Assembly: GCA_011526085.1 (NCBI GenBank)
Contig: WYBC01000043.1
Coordinates: forward strand, 62,001-126,000
Source of the DNA: Lysobacter sp.
GTDB lineage: Bacteria; Pseudomonadota; Gammaproteobacteria; Xanthomonadales; Xanthomonadaceae
Direction: 5' to 3'
DNA: 64,000 bases
Both the position numbers and the translations under genes were made by a program. Of this stretch, positions 60,378-64,000 are shown piece after piece; position 1 is the first letter of the stretch; every line of letters begins with the position of its first letter. The notes under the pieces are model-generated. The model did no database searches. It had not been told where the DNA came from and saw only the letters and a list, made by a program, of their open reading frames with translations.

Positions 60378-61432
60378 GTGAAGTCGAGCTTGCCCACCCC
60401 GCCTGAAGGCTACGCCGACTGGCTGGCCCTGCTGAAAACCGAGATCGTCCAGCGCCGGCAGCGTGCCGCCCTGGCGGTCAACGCCGAACTGATCGGGCTG
60501 TACGCCCGCATCGGGCGGGACATTCTCGACCGGCAGCAGCGGCTGGGCTGGGGCGCCAAGGTGATCGATCGCCTCGCCCGCGACCTCAAGGCGGCCTTTC
60601 CCGACATCCGCGGATTTTCCAGCCGCAACCTCAAGTACATGGCCTTTTTTGCCGAGCACTGCCCGGATGGCCACTTCGGGCAGCAGCCTGCTGCCCAATT
60701 GCCCTGGTTCCATGTGGTGACCTTGCTGACCAAGCTGGAGGAGCCGCAGGCCCGTGCCTGGTACGCCGGCCAGGCCGCGCAGCAGGGCTGGTCGCGCGCC
60801 ACGCTGGAAGTGAACATCCGCGACCGCCTGTGGCAGCGCCAGGGGGCGGCGCTGACCAATTTCGAGGCCCGGCTGCCTGCGCCGCAGTCGATGCTGGCGC
60901 AGGAAACCCTGAAAGATCCTTACCTGTTCGACTTTCTGGGGCTGGGCAACGAGGCACACGAACGCGACATCGAAACCGGGCTGGTCAAGCACATCACCCA
61001 GTTCCTGCTTGAGCTGGGCGCAGGGTTTGCCTTTGTCGGCCGACAGTACCGGCTGGAAGTGGGCGGCGACGAGTTCTTCATCGACCTGCTGTTCTACCAC
61101 ACCCGCCTGAAGTGTTACGTGGTGGTGGAACTGAAGGCCACGGCGTTCCAGCCGGAGCATGCAGGACAGCTCAATTTCTATCTGGCGGCCGTGGATGCCC
61201 AAGTGAAGTCACCCGACGACAAGCCGACCATCGGCCTGTTGCTATGCAAGCAGAACAGGCGGCTGGTGGCCGAGTACGCGCTTTCCGGCATGGAGAAGCC
61301 TATCGGTGTGGCGGAATACCAGTTGCTGCGCGATCTGCCGGAGACGCTGGGACGGGCACTGCCCAGCATCGAGCAGATCGAAGCCGAGTTCGCCGGCGAT
61401 CTGCTGCTCGAGGATGAAGAACAAGGAGAGTC

Positions 61433-61436
<4 letters not shown>
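60378..61436 (+). CDS. DUF1016 (YhcG-like) PD-(D/E)XK nuclease-fold protein
   Basis: This 352-residue protein is of the YhcG family. The N-terminal helical domain contains [22 protein letters not shown] and [15 protein letters not shown]. The C-terminal half has the nuclease core: an early acidic residue in [12 protein letters not shown] and the ELK of [11 protein letters not shown], followed by [10 protein letters not shown]. Members of this family are often found beside type I restriction genes and other defence genes and are thought to cut nucleic acid, but the role is not settled. It starts 42 bp after the RT gene with GCAGGAG upstream, and its stop overlaps the hsdR ATG. Confidence 0.92.

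Positions 61437-64000
<2,564 letters not shown>

Overview
The window looks like chromosomal DNA from a high-GC gammaproteobacterium of the Lysobacteraceae (Xanthomonadaceae), most likely a Lysobacter or Luteimonas relative. That is an inference from the uniformly GC-rich codon use, an alpha-lytic-type secreted protease, paired S9 peptidases, a class I PPK2, short GTAGGAGCG-type repeats, and the gene order frr-uppS-cdsA-dxr-rseP-bamA-lpxD-fabZ-lpxA-lpxB-rnhB followed by dnaE and accA. No rRNA, tRNA, transposase, integrase or CRISPR array was seen.

Left part (1-9.5 kb). A SUF iron-sulfur locus reads leftwards: an Rrf2-type regulator, sufB, then the start of an ACT-domain gene. Its sigma-70-like promoter contains a perfect 24-bp palindrome that could be the regulator's operator. 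Next come a small membrane protein, a SET-domain lysine methyltransferase, a DUF5916 outer-membrane-type protein, a DUF1439 lipoprotein, a Cdd1-like HhH protein, an HU-type nucleoid protein with a Lys/Ala tail, a degenerate GT51-like protein and a polyphosphate kinase 2.

Housekeeping block (9.5-30.4 kb, almost all on the minus strand). accA and dnaE are followed by an inserted group (a 2H phosphoesterase, an alpha-lytic-like protease and a membrane M48 peptidase). Then comes the tightly coupled envelope operon that builds lipid A, phospholipid precursors, undecaprenyl diphosphate and the BAM core. No skp/ompH gene lies between bamA and lpxD.

Transport and peptidase block (30.5-39.1 kb). It holds a His-rich CDF zinc-type exporter, a POT peptide transporter, two S9 peptidases and a DUF819 membrane protein. 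A 1.3-kb stretch with no convincing gene follows.

RiPP island (about 40.2-50.3 kb, plus strand). Three short precursor-like genes share an N-terminal MxFExL motif and a downstream T-x-x-E-T-[KR]-V motif. They are followed by an ATP-grasp ligase of the graspetide / grasp-with-SPASM type, a translationally coupled 61-residue protein, and a 633-residue fusion of a SPASM maturase with a gluzincin-like HEVVH metalloprotease. A peptidase-free ABC exporter and a MacAB-like adaptor/ATPase/permease set complete it. The proposed logic is that the ATP-grasp enzyme closes side-chain ester or amide links, the SPASM half presents the precursor, the fused protease removes the leader, and the transporters export the product. 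This is the best candidate for an undescribed system in the window.

Right end (51.4-64 kb). cstA with its small partner ybdD is followed by a type I restriction operon, hsdM-hsdS-[reverse transcriptase-nitrilase]-[DUF1016 nuclease]-hsdR, in which hsdR runs off the edge. A DRT1-type antiphage reverse transcriptase gene is embedded in the operon with start/stop overlaps, so this is a composite defence locus.
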